From the NCBI RefSeq assembly GCF_029962835.1, contig NC_080577.1, forward strand, positions 4,898,001 to 4,962,000: a stretch of DNA of 64,000 nucleotides. The letters are read 5' to 3'. Both the position numbers and the translations under genes were made by a program. Under the pieces are notes generated by a model. The model was given only the letters and a program-made list of their open reading frames with translations, did no database searches and had not been told where the DNA came from. Shown piece by piece: positions 1 through 11,380 of the stretch. The stretch comes from Magnolia sinica. Lineage: Eukaryota; Streptophyta; Magnoliopsida; Magnoliales; Magnoliaceae. Positions within the stretch are counted from its first letter, which is position 1. Each line of letters opens with the position of its first letter.

Positions 1-68
1 GTGACCCGCCTACTCCTGTGATTCGGATGCGACGCGAAACCCCCCCGCACACAGACAGCCCCAAAAGC

Positions 69-137
69 GAAGTTACGTGCAAGGGTAGTTTGGTCATTTC
101 CAACTAACCCCTTCCCTCCTCTTCCATTTAATAGAAA
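69..137 (+). promoter_or_regulatory. Probable proximal promoter of the AP2/ERF gene
   Basis: An ACGTG core (75-79), the kind of site bZIP/ABA-response factors bind, lies about 175 bases before the start codon. A weak TATA-like stretch, ATTTAATAG, sits at 126-134, about 120 bases before the ATG, which would leave a leader of roughly 90 bases. Both are short motifs that occur by chance, so this is only a position-supported guess. Confidence 0.35.
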
Positions 138-253
138 CCCACCACCATTGAATCTGTTACCCGACCCGAACTCTTCCCAGCGGCACTTCCCTCATTTCAT
201 ATCACTTCAGTTGCATTACAAAGACCCGACAGCACCCCGCCACTATCCCTACA

Positions 254-841
254 ATGGAGCAGCAGCAGCAGACGCCCTTCTCGCTGGAGCTGACGACTTC
301 GCCGGAATCGGGGGACGCTGGCCACCGGAAACCTGACGCGAGGGTCGGAGGGACTCGGCATCCGGTCTACAGAGGCGTCAGAAAGCGACGGTGGGGGAAG
401 TGGGTGTCAGAAATCCGGGAGCCGAAGAAGAAGTCGCGGATCTGGCTCGGGTCGTTCCCGACTCCTGAGATGGCAGCGAGGGCGTATGACGTGGCAGCCT
501 ACTGTCTCAAGGGACGCACGGCCCTGCTCAATTTCCCCGACGAGGCCGATCAGCTACCTCGGCCGTCCACGTGTATGGCCAGGGACATCCAAGCAGCTGC
601 CGCGGCTGCCGCCTCGATGACAGCTGGCGATCTGGGGAAGCGGATTTACGATAAATCGCGAGGAGATGACGAAGATTTCTGGGGAGAGATCGAATTGCCT
701 GCGCTGGGAATGAATGGGAGTGGCGATTTATCGCCGGTTTTGTGGGAAAGCGAGTTTCGTTGTTGGGAATGGAGTTCTCCTTGTTCCTCGTCCGGAGACG
801 ATGACACGTGGATGGATGCGCATTATATGTCGGGTCTCTAA
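254..841 (+). CDS. DREB-type AP2/ERF transcription factor (group III / A-4, ERF020-022-like)
   Basis: A complete intronless gene of 195 residues. One AP2/ERF DNA-binding domain spans about residues 38-95 ([20 protein letters not shown] ... LLNFP). It carries Val at domain position 14 (residue 51) and Glu at position 19 (residue 56), the DREB signature rather than the Ala/Asp of the ERF class. The AYCLKGR segment and the LPRPSTC..RDIQAAA extension just after the domain match what I recall of Arabidopsis ERF020-ERF022. The N-terminus is Gln/Ser-rich and the C-terminus is acidic with several Trp residues, as in an activation region. Such proteins act in the nucleus on DRE/GCC-like promoter elements in stress and growth responses; the exact target is not visible. 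The start is the first ATG that opens the domain frame. The class is sure; the ERF number is inferred. Confidence 0.93.
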   Translation: MEQQQQTPFSLELTTSPESGDAGHRKPDARVGGTRHPVYRGVRKRRWGKWVSEIREPKKKSRIWLGSFPTPEMAARAYDVAAYCLKGRTALLNFPDEADQLPRPSTCMARDIQAAAAAAASMTAGDLGKRIYDKSRGDDEDFWGEIELPALGMNGSGDLSPVLWESEFRCWEWSSPCSSSGDDDTWMDAHYMSGL

Positions 842-1013
842 ACTGCGCCATGGGTGTTAACTGTTAAGTAATAGGTACCTCCCTCTCTTCATCTCTCTGT
901 ATGTTTGAGGCTTCCTCGCCGAAACAGCCCGGTTTGTATCATTCGTTACATTGTTTTTATATATACGCGGCATATTATGTTTTATTAATCGCACGAAATT
1001 CTCCCTCTAGTGT
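842..1013 (+). other. 3' flank of the AP2/ERF gene
   Basis: AT-rich sequence after the stop codon with TTTTATATATA and TTTTATTAA stretches around 952-985 that could serve as a plant poly(A) near-upstream element. No coding signal is seen. Confidence 0.3.
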
Positions 1014-1276
1014 AAGTGGGGCCCACAGTTCAGTGATCTAAACCGTTGACATGATGGGCCTCACCAGGTATGGGCTGTGCAATGAAGATTAACGAGATAA
1101 ACATTCGGCCTTTTTAGTTGAATGTGGACTGTAGCTGTATTTTATCTCTTAACCGTCGGTTACTAGTCACCAGAGGAATGGTTAGTATCTACCCATGTTG
1201 GAGATTTTAGGAATATGTGCCGTCCACAGTAGGACCACGATATCAACGGTTTAGATCACTGCATCGTTGGTTCTAC
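1014..1276. mobile_element. Foldback (MULE-like?) non-autonomous element
   Basis: The two ends are inverted copies of about 45 bases. GTGATCTAAACCGTTGA at about 1033 reappears inverted as TCAACGGTTTAGATCAC at about 1243, and the match continues outwards into GTGGGGCCCAC on one side and GTGGTCC/GTAGAACC on the other. Long inverted ends with no coding interior suggest a Mutator-like MITE, but no clean target duplication was found, so the family is uncertain. Confidence 0.5.
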
Positions 1277-2955
1277 TCGCACAAATGTTGAATTTCTAAA
1301 AAACAATAGAGAGGACCTGAAGACTGAACATACGCAGAGATGATCCTTTGATCAGAATCGTCCACTTGCTTGACCCTACTATCCAAGGGACGCCATATGA
1401 AACAGATGATCTTGGCCATTAATTGTTAAGTGCTAGATGTATTTTTCCAACCATTCCAAGTCAATCCTACCAATCGACGGTAAGCGTCATCGTGAATGTC
1501 AGGTGGTGACCCATCTTGGGAAATATCATGCGGATGAAGGCTGTATCCTTACGTGGGACCCACAGGGCCGTGCATGGTTGGTGAGTGTCTGTCACTTTAG
1601 AGTACAGGATAAGTATGTACAGCTGTACATTTAAAGAGGATAGGATACGCATATACAGCTGTAAATACGTATCCTATCCTCTATCAAATCAGACCCCTGC
1701 AAATAGACCCAAGCTTCAATGATCTACTCTCTTACTCTGGCGAGATCCACTTTCGATGACTCATAGCCAATATTCGTTAAAGATTGGAAGATCATGGTGT
1801 ATTTGCAGGCGATGGATTGAAGGGTTGGGATGATCCAAACAGGATATTCTGGACGGATTATCAGATCAACGGTATTGATCATCGAACTATGGTACCCATT
1901 AACTTATATGACTCAGGCGTACTGGAGGCTTGGTAAATGAACGGCTAGATGGGCCGTTGCTGGAGAGCTGTAGTGATTGCAGTGGGCATTAGAACGACCT
2001 GGGCCCACTGGGCCGTTCTCACCCAGCAATGGACCCCTACTGAATTCCGTTTCAGGAATTTTTTTTAACCATTGGGAAATGATATGTTACACTAGGTGTA
2101 TGGAAAACTTCCAATACATCTAGTTGCATTTGGACTCGGAGGCGTCAGTATCACCTATCTTTACCGTCCTCTATTATTAGTATTTATAAATGATCTTCTC
2201 CATCTATTTTGCTTGTCCCTGAATGTATGGTCTGGATCATCGGATCAGTATGATCTTTTGAAGGCAGCCAATGGTATAGATAGTGAACCTAACGGACGGT
2301 CGGATATCGTGATGTGGCAACCAACAATTCCAAATCGAATTATTTAAATGGATGATTTCTCTTCAACATACAAACAATGGCCATTGGATAAAAATAAGAA
2401 TAAAAAGGGAATCGAAATGCACTTAGGTGCATGGGAAGGTTTGTACAAAAATCGGCTGCTATATCATTTTCCATTCGTCGCATGCCTCTTTCAACTTGAA
2501 AATGTATGTCGGGTGTCAACTGTCCAAGGACACGGGAACTTCAGAAATATCATAATCATTCCCCACGTTACACGTGTGTCACGATAGACAACGTCTTCTC
2601 GCGGGAGACACATGGCATTCGTTGTGTGGACGGAGATTGTCTACTGACGCTGCCAACTGGTCAGTGCTACGTGGACCCAACATAATACGTGTGCTTTTTC
2701 TATGCCATACATCTATTTTTAAAGATAATTTTCTGGTACGGAACTGGAAGTTAGGCATATCGAAATCTCAAGTAAACGACACCACGAGACAACAATGATG
2801 ATTGAAGGCCAGCTATTAAAAGTTTACTGGGGTTAACTAATAATATTTATTTTATATCTAACATGTTGATTAAGCCACACAAACTTTGATGAAGATAAAA
2901 CACAAATATCAGTCTCATCCATAACTTTCGCAACCCTGGTGAGGTTTTTAATATT
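1277..2955. other. Intergenic, old repeat debris
   Basis: No gene is seen. The stretch contains short GTGGGCCCA-type fragments typical of degraded foldback elements, and a perfect 15-bp-arm hairpin at 1635-1682 (listed separately). Short open frames at 2096-2347 and 2348-2587 resemble no known protein and have no splice context. Confidence 0.4.
1635..1682. repeat. Perfect short inverted repeat (hairpin)
   Basis: AGAGGATAGGATACG at 1635-1649 is followed after an 18-base spacer by its exact reverse complement at 1668-1682. The spacer contains CAGCTG, and a second GTACAGCTGTAC palindrome lies just upstream at 1618-1629. Confidence 0.8.
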
Positions 2956-3148
2956 AGGCATTCAATCAACAAGGTCTTTACTCTTACTCCAGTGGTAGAC
3001 TCTCAGGAGGTTCGACCCCTGGTTGAGGGTACAAGTACCCATAGGTGCTGCAATTTCACCATGGCGTGAGCGTGTGGTGGTGTGTGTGCGTGTGTAAGAA
3101 AAAAACAAAAAAACAAACAAAAAAAAAGAAGAAGGCATTCAATCAACA
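2956..3148 (+). mobile_element. tRNA-derived SINE with 16-bp target site duplication
   Basis: The body is 2972-3132. It carries an RNA polymerase III A-box-like AGTGGTAGACTC (2991-3002) and a B box GGTTCGACC (3009-3017), followed by a tRNA-unrelated segment (CAATTTCACCATGG), a GTGTGTGTGCGTGTG run and an A/CA-rich tail. A perfect 16-base duplication, AGGCATTCAATCAACA, flanks it at 2956-2971 and 3133-3148. That is the hallmark of LINE-mediated target-primed insertion, and the perfect match argues for a fairly recent event. It is not a functional tRNA gene, since no cloverleaf can be drawn. Confidence 0.88.
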
Positions 3149-4436
3149 GAGTTTCCTCTGGGGTAGTCTACATGAGATTTGATAATATATAGATAAAACA
3201 AATGCATTATGGTGTGGCTCACATGTGACGTGGATTGCCTAGGAAAGCCATGTTTGTGATAAATCAATATCATTTATTCATTTTCCAGTTAATTTTACAT
3301 GAGACAAAATTGAAGTAGATCCAAAAACACAAGAAACCTAGTGTGAGATAAAAAAAATGGGAAAAGAAATATCTATCCACAGCTTTCCTATTGTGACCTT
3401 GGTGTTTATATGTCATCCGAACTGTGGATAAGGTCATTTCCGTGGGGATGAAATGAAAATACTAAAAACTTAGCGTAATACAGAACTTGAATATTTCAAA
3501 GGTGATCATTCAAACCCCCCACCGTTTTCTCATCGTATTCCTCACTTGAGTATTAGATTGGGGTTGATTTCTTACAAACATCAAGGACCACCCCACCTAG
3601 CTTCCAAGGCGCGAATTTTCACACCGATGTAGCAATCCTGGCCATTCAATCCATGGTTATATGATGGATGGTTAAAAACTAAAAATTAAAAAAAAAATTT
3701 AAAAAAAAAAAAAAAAGCAAGTGTTTTAATTTTAATGGGCAAATCAGATGGCTAGTAAACTATGCTTGGTATGATTTCGGATCATGATCTGTCCACAATC
3801 TCAGATCAGCGACTTCATCATCTGTATAAGTAGACCCCACTACGAAGATCAACTGGAACAAAATCTGGAAAGTCCACTCCTCAGTTGGACCACACCAACG
3901 ATCTAACTGCACAAGAAAGTGTGGCCCACATAATGATGAGGGCTTCCTGATTTTATTGTCAGATATTCCTCATGGTGGGTGGGACCATGAAAATGGTACG
4001 GATCCCGACACATGTGGCCCGTTGGTGGGAAAGATGCTGCTGGACAACGGCTTCTCAAGGGTATTTGAGTAACCTACTTATTTCAAGCACAAATCTCCGT
4101 ACACGTGCTAAACACGTACGAGATCTAGATCGTTCTTCGGCTGCATCCTACAATTTATAGGCCATACGCATAAAACCATGGCCCACTTGCATGATCCTAT
4201 CAAACAATCGAGAGTAATTTTGCCGATCTAACATTGTCAGCTGGTTGGAGTTTATCCTAACCGTACATTTTTAACCTCAAGAATCGTCCAATCAGTGGGG
4301 TCCCACCAGTTTGGTAGACTCATGATAGATGGTTGAGAGTGCATTGTCTTTAGGCCAGCACTGGAGATCCACTTGAAGTTAAAGAGCCCATTTGAATACA
4401 ACTAAATAAGTAACTTTTTCTACTTACAAATCTTAA
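3149..4436. other. Intergenic, degraded repeats
   Basis: At about 3200-3470 there is a decayed copy of the 'ATGTATGTG..TTTATCCATGCC..TTCATCC' repeat also seen near 5940, 20680 and 23500. A poly(A)-rich patch lies at 3680-3716. At about 3770-3970 there are fragments of a 'GTCCACAATCTCAGATCAGCGACTT' repeat related to those at 10600, 48960 and 61560. No gene is seen; the frame at 3972-4160 has no recognisable content. Confidence 0.4.
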
Positions 4437-4948
4437 GGGCCGTTTGGATGCCACTAAATAAGATATTTTGTTCTAGTAGATGAGTAAATTATTTTAGATA
4501 AGTAAATTTGATTTAAGATTAATTATAAGTATTTTATACTTAAAGTTAATTACTTTAGCTAAAGAAATAGAAACTAAGATAAGTTATTTAGACATTAGTA
4601 GTTGAAGTAATCTATTCATATGGGCTTGATACCACCAAATAAGTTACTTTTTAAAAAAAAAAACCTTATGATAGTAGATAAATAACTTATTTCTTATTAA
4701 TTTAGTTTATGATTAATTATAACTAACTTTTTTAATTAAAAGTATTTCATCACTTTAGTTAATTTGTTTTTAGCTTTTTTTACTTTCCTAAGTTGCTAAA
4801 TGGAGGCATAAGAGAGAAAAGAGAGGAGAAGTTGAAAAATATAGTGTTCAACAAACATACTTATCTTCTTAATAAGTAAAAATTAAGATAAGCTACTTGT
4901 AGCATAAGTAACTTATCTTAATCAACTTAAGATCCAAACGGGCCCTAA
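4434..4948. mobile_element. PIF/Harbinger-like MITE with TAA duplication
   Basis: The element 4437-4945 begins GGGCCGTTTGGAT and ends with the complementary ATCCAAACGGGCCC; TAA flanks both sides (4434-4436, 946-948 of the same thousand). TIR and 3-bp duplication fit the PIF/Harbinger (Tourist) superfamily. At 509 bp it is long for the class. The interior is very AT-rich, with repeated AAGATAAGTTACTTA-like words, and a second 'CCACCAAATAAGTTACTTTTT' start near 4631 suggests a nested relative. Confidence 0.75.
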
Positions 4949-5659
4949 GTGACTTCCGATCGAAACACCCCTTCAAACTTATTTGCTTTTTTATCCTTAA
5001 AAATTATCCCTTATTTTTAAGGAATTTATCTCAAAATATCTCACAATTGTCAATTTTTCAAATAAATAAAAAGCCTTTAGCTTTATTTTTACATGAAGTT
5101 CTTTGCTAATAAGGGTCAATCCCTCCTTACTTTAAGAAATGAGATGGAAACCATGAGAACCGTATTAAAAAGTCACATGAGCTTAGCTAAGCACACTGGA
5201 GCGGCTCGGGTACACACTCTACACATGTGCATGCATGGTGGCTATATTTGTAAGAGATCTAATCCATCTAATGGTTCCATTAACATTCGGGCCTCAATAT
5301 TGAAAACAAACCTTATCCAAGCATTTTAAGTCGTACATTTGTTTTGTAAATTGTATCCCACTTGGCAGGTGGATCAACCACATTCTTCAATTAGGGCATC
5401 AATATATTAATGGTACCATTTTGATGGATGAATTGCACCTCGGACCTAAGGTGCCTCGTTGGCACAAATGTGACATGTTCGTGTACTTTATCACACCTGT
5501 ATATGAGCTTTTAGCAATACTCAAAAATAAAATTTCTGAAGAAGTGTTTTATGATTTGGCCGCTTATGCCAATCTATACACAGACCACTCATAAATTTTA
5601 GGCATGGTCATTACAGATTGGTTGAACCCTGTGGTAGCCTGTTATCAGTGAATATTTAC

Positions 5660-5800
5660 TCTTACCGTTTACTCTTACCTAGGTGGTAGACTCACAAGAG
5701 TTTCAACAGGAGATCATGGGTTCCATTACCGATTGTTGTGAAATCTCACCATGGTGTGAGTGCATGGGTGTGTGAGGTGTGAGTGTGCACGTTAAAAATT
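5660..5800 (+). mobile_element. Second, degraded copy of the tRNA-derived SINE
   Basis: It shares TTTACTCTTAC..GTGGTAGACTC, ..AAATCTCACCATGGTGTGAGTG and the GTGTGTGAGGTGTGAGTGTG run with the copy at 2972-3132, in the same order and strand. The B-box region is altered (GGGTTCCATTACC) and no clean target duplication is visible, so it is older than the first copy. Confidence 0.65.
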
Positions 5801-7874
5801 AATTTTTTAAAAATTTTCATTTAACCATCTAATAAATGTTCAAAAATTTTACTATTCTGATGGCATAATGGCAATTTTGGATTTGTGATCCATAATACTG
5901 GTCCAAAGTATCAAAGTTTTTCTCATTTTGAGAAGAGAGTCTTTCTTTTACAGGGCTCGGGCACGCATGATGTATGTGTTTTATCCATGCCATTTATTCA
6001 TTTCTCATTTTAGGGCATGACTTTAAAAATGATGTAGATCCAAGGCCAAAGTGGCCCGCACTATAGAAAACAATTGGGATTGAATGCCAATGTTGAAAAC
6101 TTCCAAGGGTTGATTGTGATGTACTATATGCCATTTAATTTGATCATGAGATCACATGGATGGATGAAGGGACAACACAAATATAATTTTGGTCCAAAAC
6201 ATTTGTAGCCCCCTAAAAGTTTTCAATGGTCGCAAAGACTTGCATGAAGTTTTTCTCTAACCCATTTACATGTTTTCAATATTGAAGCTTATACGCGAAT
6301 TGAATTAGGTTTTCTTTCTAGAAGCTAAAAGTATATGTTTTTCAAAAATTGGCTATGGTGAGAAATTTTTAGGAGAAAAAACCTTTATTAATTATTATGA
6401 CCCATTTGGCTTTATTAAAAAAACGCATGTTTTTGTGATCTTGAGTCTAAATTTAAAAATTATTGTAGACTTTTAAGTGTGTTTGGTTAATTATTAAATT
6501 AATTAATTTTTAAAAAAATATTTTTTCAAATTTATAATTTTCTCTTGAGCCCTTACTTTTCTACTATCAGTTTTGCTTTTACAAACCTGTGAAAAGCACT
6601 CATAAAATTTAAGATCTGACTCTTGTTGGTAAGTTTGCTGAGGGCTATTAGGCAAATCTTTAAGGAGCTGCAGAATTGATTCTTAGTTATAAAATTATTT
6701 ATTAAAATTTGCTTGTATAAAATTATTCTTAATTAATAAGTTTGGTAAACAAATCGTAATAAAGAATTCGAGCGAAAACCATGTTATAGGCACCACATGA
6801 ATTCAGAGGTTTTTGAATGGTTGTTCATTGGTGTTTTGGATGAGTCATGCAATGAATATAATCACTGAGTGGGCCACACCAAAGAAAACAATAGCCACCC
6901 ATTTACCAAAAAAAAAAAACCCTCCAAATTCCCATAGTGGCTCAAATGATGGTTGGATGAGCTTAGATTTTCTGCATGCCAACTTTCATGGTGGGCTGAT
7001 CCTGTATGGTGGAAGTGATACACGCCCTGGTGAGCCAAATGCTCAGTTCTTGTAGAATAACTTAGTACAGAACCTACCTCTTCCTTAATGACCATAGTCC
7101 TCTAAAATCACCTGCTCTACACAGTAATCCATTCCGTCCATTAAGTGGGCCACCACATGTTCACCAGACTTACTAAAAATTGAACCAATAAAAAACTAAG
7201 GCGGGCTATGCCGTGGGGATTGATTAAATTCAGAACATCCAGTGCTCCTGTTTCAACAAACGAGCGTCCATAAAATGTTAGGATTTATTAACCAATCTGA
7301 TTTTAGGAATTTGATTGACCAACGGTGAATTCCATTATTTAGACGGTTCACTTTGACTTAATGGATACCGTATATATCCTTTCAGGGTCATGCATATCAA
7401 GCTTTATAAGCTTCCAAGAGTATTAAATAACTCCCCATGTTTCCTGCTAACAGTACTCACGGCACTAATTTTCAATATGAACATGGTTTGGATGTAGATT
7501 AGGCTGTCATTCTAATATGGCTTGATGGTGTTGAGACAGGGCAGGATTTGATTGGATCATGTGATGTGGTTCGAGATTGCACCATCAAGTACTTAGCCTA
7601 ACAACTATGATCGAGTACTCAGCCTAACAACTTTCAAATATGCTTTATGTGAGTGCATTTCTCACTGCAACACATCTTAATCAAATCCCACTACATCTAA
7701 CATAACCACCAAGCTATTTGGCAATAGAACCAATGCACAATCCACCCCCACATGTTAGGGGTGATGTGGACTGCACGTGGATCACATATCAAGGTCCATT
7801 CATTGTGGTAGGATACACCAATAGCATGCTAGGGACCAAAATTAAAGTTGATCCACCGATCGGGAACATCAAAC

Positions 7875-7876
<2 letters not shown>

Positions 7877-7940
<64 letters not shown>
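7877..7940. repeat. (TA)32 microsatellite
   Basis: An uninterrupted TA dinucleotide run of about 64 bases between CTTC and AAAAGTGGG. Long pure TA tracts are usually highly polymorphic. Confidence 0.95.
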
Positions 7941-7945
<5 letters not shown>

Positions 7946-8358
7946 TGGGCTGGCATAAATAAATAATTCAACAATTCATATTTGCCGGTATTCACTTGTT
8001 GTTCACTTGATAAGTGTTCTACCTTGATTTTTTTTTATATGTCATGTTCAATGGGTCCCCTATTTGATTAATGGTTCGATCTAAAATAAGCCCTCTCTCT
8101 GAATCTAAATTTTGCCTCTCCAAAATCACCTCTGCCCACCTTAACACAAAAACCACCTTGCAGACCTTCATAAGCGTTTCCAAAAATGCACCTTTTATCC
8201 TTTTATAATTAAGAATGTTAACTAAACGTGTTTAGCAACTAAAAATCACTTTTTAAAAAAAAAGAAGCTTAAAAGCACTTGAACTTAGCAATGCCAAACA
8301 AGCCCTTAATTGCACATAAGCTTAAAGCTATACACCTCCACATATACCTAGTTCCAAG

Positions 8359-8982
8359 GTCAAATCTAGGGGTGTACATCGAGTTGAACCGAGTCGAGCT
8401 AGCCTCTGCTCGACTCGACTCGGCCACTAGCTAACCTTAGCTCGAACTCGGCTCAGCTCGGTCCTCGAGCCTAACTGGCCAGCTCGGCTCGGTTCAGTAA
8501 GCAGCTCGGGCCAGTTCGAGTCAAGATCGAGCTGAGTTCGTCATTACAGCATTTTCACAAACACTTGGACTACACCTTCTAAAACTCACTATATTTGAGA
8601 CAGCAGCAATGTTTTTACAGGTATTTTATCAAATACATTCTAAACAACATAAAAAATCAAGAAAAAAAATGGTATTTGTTTCATATGCATACCTTCCTTG
8701 CCACCGGCCATACTTCATTGAGTCATTTCATCAAACACTTGGTGAGCAATATCAATATCAAAGTAACCGAGTCATCGAACTGGTTCGATCCGAGTTCGAT
8801 TCAAGCTAGGTTCGATCCGAGTCGAGTTGAGTTGGGGCCAGCTCAAATTGAGCTCGAACTCATTTTCGAGCTCAAAAAATCAGCTTGACTCGGCTCAAAC
8901 TCAGCTTCGAATCGAGCTTTTTCGAGTCGAGTCGAGCAAGCTAACCGAGCTAGCTCAGTTTGTGTACACCTCTACTCAAATC
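8359..8982 (+). mobile_element. hAT-like non-autonomous element, family A copy 1
   Basis: The element 8367-8974 (608 bp) starts TAGGGGTGTACA and ends TGTACACCTCTA, an inverted pair. It is flanked by GTCAAATC (8359-8366) and CTCAAATC (8975-8982), an 8-bp duplication with one difference. The (Y)AGGGGTG end and 8-bp duplication are typical of hAT elements. Two arms of about 180-200 bp are made almost wholly of CTCGA/GAGTCGAG/GGCTCG motifs; the middle (about 8545-8755) is ordinary AT-rich DNA. No transposase is encoded. Confidence 0.85.
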
Positions 8983-9552
8983 CATCCCCCGGTTGGTCCC
9001 ACCATGTTTTCCTTAAAACTAATATGGTCCACTCAATAGGTGGGCCCCAATATTAGAAACAGGTGAATGGATTAGAAAACATCAGCCTTGTGTTTTTAAG
9101 CCATACATTAGAAACAGATGGATTTGCCTAATTCTTGGGCTAGAGCATCAATATAGTGGTGCATTAGCCTTTCTAATGGATGGATTGATCTTAGACCTAT
9201 GTGTCATGATTGCAAATATGTAGCGTGCAAATGAGTTGTATTGCACACTTGGCTTGTGTTTAAGAAATTCCATCTATGAGTATATGAACATAACCACTTT
9301 CCTATAAACACTTACCTGCAACACTGTGGGGCCCATTGTGTTGACTCCGTTCAGTCCGTTTTGCCATGTCTTGTTAGCCTTTTTAGCATGCTCTTTTTTA
9401 CATAAACAATTTAATTGAACAGTACAAATAGAGATTAGATAAACTTTTCATTTTATTAAAAGTTAATGAATTTAATGATAAATGCATTATGTAATTTTGA
9501 AGGAGTTAATGAAATAATTTGGTGTTTTTCCTGCCTTTAAAATGTCTTCGGT
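8983..9552. other. Spacer between two inverted family A elements
   Basis: About 570 bases holding GGTCCCACCATG / GGTGGGCCCCAA-type fragments around 8995-9045 and otherwise AT-rich DNA. No gene is seen. Confidence 0.4.
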
Positions 9553-10136
9553 ATTTTTAGTAGAGGCGTACATGAACCAAGCTAGCTGTCTTAGCTTGCT
9601 CGACTAGACTCGACTCGAAAAAGCTCGATTCAACTTGGTTCGAAGCTGAGTTCAAGTCGAGTCAAGCTTATTTTTTGAGCTTGAAAATGAATTCGAGCTG
9701 GCCCGGCTCAAATCAAACCCAACTCGAATCGAATTTGGATCGTTCTAGTTCGGTGACTCAATTACTTTGATGTTAATGTTGCTCACCAAGTGTTTGATGA
9801 AATGACTCAAAGAAGTGTGGCCGGTGGCAAGAAAGGTATGTATATGAAACCAACGCCCTTTTTTTCTTGATTTTTATGTTGCTTAGAAGGTGTTTGATAA
9901 AATACCTGTAAAACCATTACTATAGTCTCTAAGACAATGAGATTTTGAAGGTGTAGTACAGGTGTTTGTGAAAATGGTATAATGGCAAACTCAGCTTAAT
10001 CTTGGCTCGAACAAGCCCGAGCTGCTGATCGAACCGAGCCGAGCCGAGTTTGAGCTGAGGTCAGCTAGTGGCCAAGCCTAGTCGAGCTGAGGCTAGCTCG
10101 ACTCAGTTCGACTTGATGTACAACCCTAATTTTCAG
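9553..10136 (-). mobile_element. hAT-like non-autonomous element, family A copy 2 (inverted)
   Basis: The element 9561-10128 (568 bp) starts TAGAGGCGTACA and ends TGTACAACCCTA, flanked by ATTTTTAG (9553-9560) and ATTTTCAG (10129-10136), an 8-bp duplication with one difference. The interior is the reverse complement of copy 1: GGTGTTTGATAAAATACCTG here against CAGGTATTTTATCAAATACA there. The arms are again CGAG/CTCG motif arrays. Confidence 0.85.
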
Positions 10137-11380
10137 TCATCATTTTGTGTCCTTTTAATTTCTGTTACTTCGTGGTACTCAACAGTATCCGAGAATTGAT
10201 TATTTGTCCCATTTCTACCAATACTTTATATCTCTTTCACAACCATTTGTACACGTAGTGGTCTTGATTCAGACAAGCCATATCACATGGCTTTCAGTCG
10301 CAGATGGAGAATGGACCACCTTACCAACATACTTGCGTCAAACCGAAAAATGGCCTGTGTAAAATTTTCTGAATTGACCGTTATGTTAGTTCTACCCTAT
10401 TTAAAAACTGGTGGTGAGTCATCTGTCTCACATGATGCAGCATTTATATATAGCTATTTAAATAATCCAAATTGCAGATCCCATTGATATATCTAAATTC
10501 TCAGTCATCAAGATTTCCTAACCATCCAATTAAAGGCCATCAAATGAATGGTTAAAGTAAAACAGTGAGTGGCCCAAATTGGAAATGAGAATCATATGAA
10601 CAATATAATCTACTCAGTCCCAGTTTCTCTCTGTTATGCTTCTTCCACAGTTGAGTCAGCAATTTGGACGGTTTGGATTGATGTACAACTATGACATGGT
10701 ACTTTTTAAGAGTCACCTCCATTTTGTCAATGGTGCCAAACTAACATTGGGGTCTAAAGGAAAGTTTACGAAAATACCCTTTGTTCGGACGAATGGACCA
10801 CGGAAGGAGCCGTGACGATCTGCACATGGGGCTTGCATGGGCACAGGCCAACATGCAATGCCACATACAACAAAAGCTAGAGAAAGCGACTCTGCATGTG
10901 CCATGCTGCAGGCCTCCGGTCGAGTCACAACGCGGCTCTTCATGTGCGTACGGGGACATTTTTGTCATTTTTATGAAGTTTCAGTGGTGGCGAGGAAAGA
11001 AAGGAAGGCCTGGAGGATACCTGCCTTGGGCTCGTCTGTCTCTTTGGAAGCTGTAGACAGTGATCTGAGGGAAGGGCTGTCAACGGGCTGGGTTTGGATC
11101 GGGTCCCATATGGTACTTGTGCCCTGGCTAACTGGTAACCGGTAACTGGTAACGGAATTGCTGGTGTCTGGTCCTTTCTGGTCCGAGTTCCATTCCTGAA
11201 TACCCAGATCCGATCGGGTCTGGGTATCCCCTTTTAGTTGGTTATGGTCGAATAAGAGCATTTGTATGGTCAGGCTCACTTACCCGAAGGCTTATATTAG
11301 ACACGCACGTGACACTTTGACACATGGGTGGTAAATAAATTGGCTGCTTACACGCCTCTGGCTTGAGAAACCTTATGCAA
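10137..11380. other. Intergenic, includes a dispersed repeat copy
   Basis: About 10500-10710 is a copy of a dispersed repeat also found near 48830-49020 and 61440-61620 (listed separately). At 11080-11230 there are short reiterated words (TAACTGGTAACCGGTAACTGG, CGGGTCTGGGTAT) like the arms of the motif-array elements, but without clear ends. Open frames at 10781-11145 on both strands match nothing I know. Confidence 0.35.
10500..10715. repeat. Dispersed repeat family F, copy 1
   Basis: The ordered words ATCAAATGAATGGTTAAA, GTAAAACAGTGAGTGGCC, TCCACAGTTGAGTCAGCAA and TTTGGACGGTTTGGATTGATG recur with the same spacing at about 48840-49010 and 61450-61610. No terminal structure was recognised. 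Confidence 0.5.

Larger units (their letters stand above)
4949..8358. other. Intergenic, repeat fragments, no gene seen
   Basis: Holds a second SINE (listed), a copy of the 'GATGTATGTGTTTTATCCATGCC' repeat at about 5950-6250, very AT-rich DNA at 6300-6780, GTGGGCCAC-type fragments at 6860-7060, and a long (TA)n microsatellite (listed). A remnant of a GTTTGG-ended MITE lies near 8220-8310 (ends GCCAAACAAGCCCTTAA). Open frames across the (TA)n are microsatellite artefacts. Confidence 0.4.

Noticed and set aside
2990-3020. Possible tRNA gene (A and B boxes)
   Set aside because: No acceptor stem or anticodon arm can be folded, and the flanking 16-bp duplication shows it is a SINE.
7718-7995. Open frames on both strands with long Tyr-Ile runs
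   Set aside because: They are translations of the (TA)32 microsatellite. The same holds for 11242-11536 and 39124-39315.
10713-11279. Overlapping open frames of about 75-100 residues on both strands
   Set aside because: No recognisable domain or splice context, with repeat-like sequence beneath.
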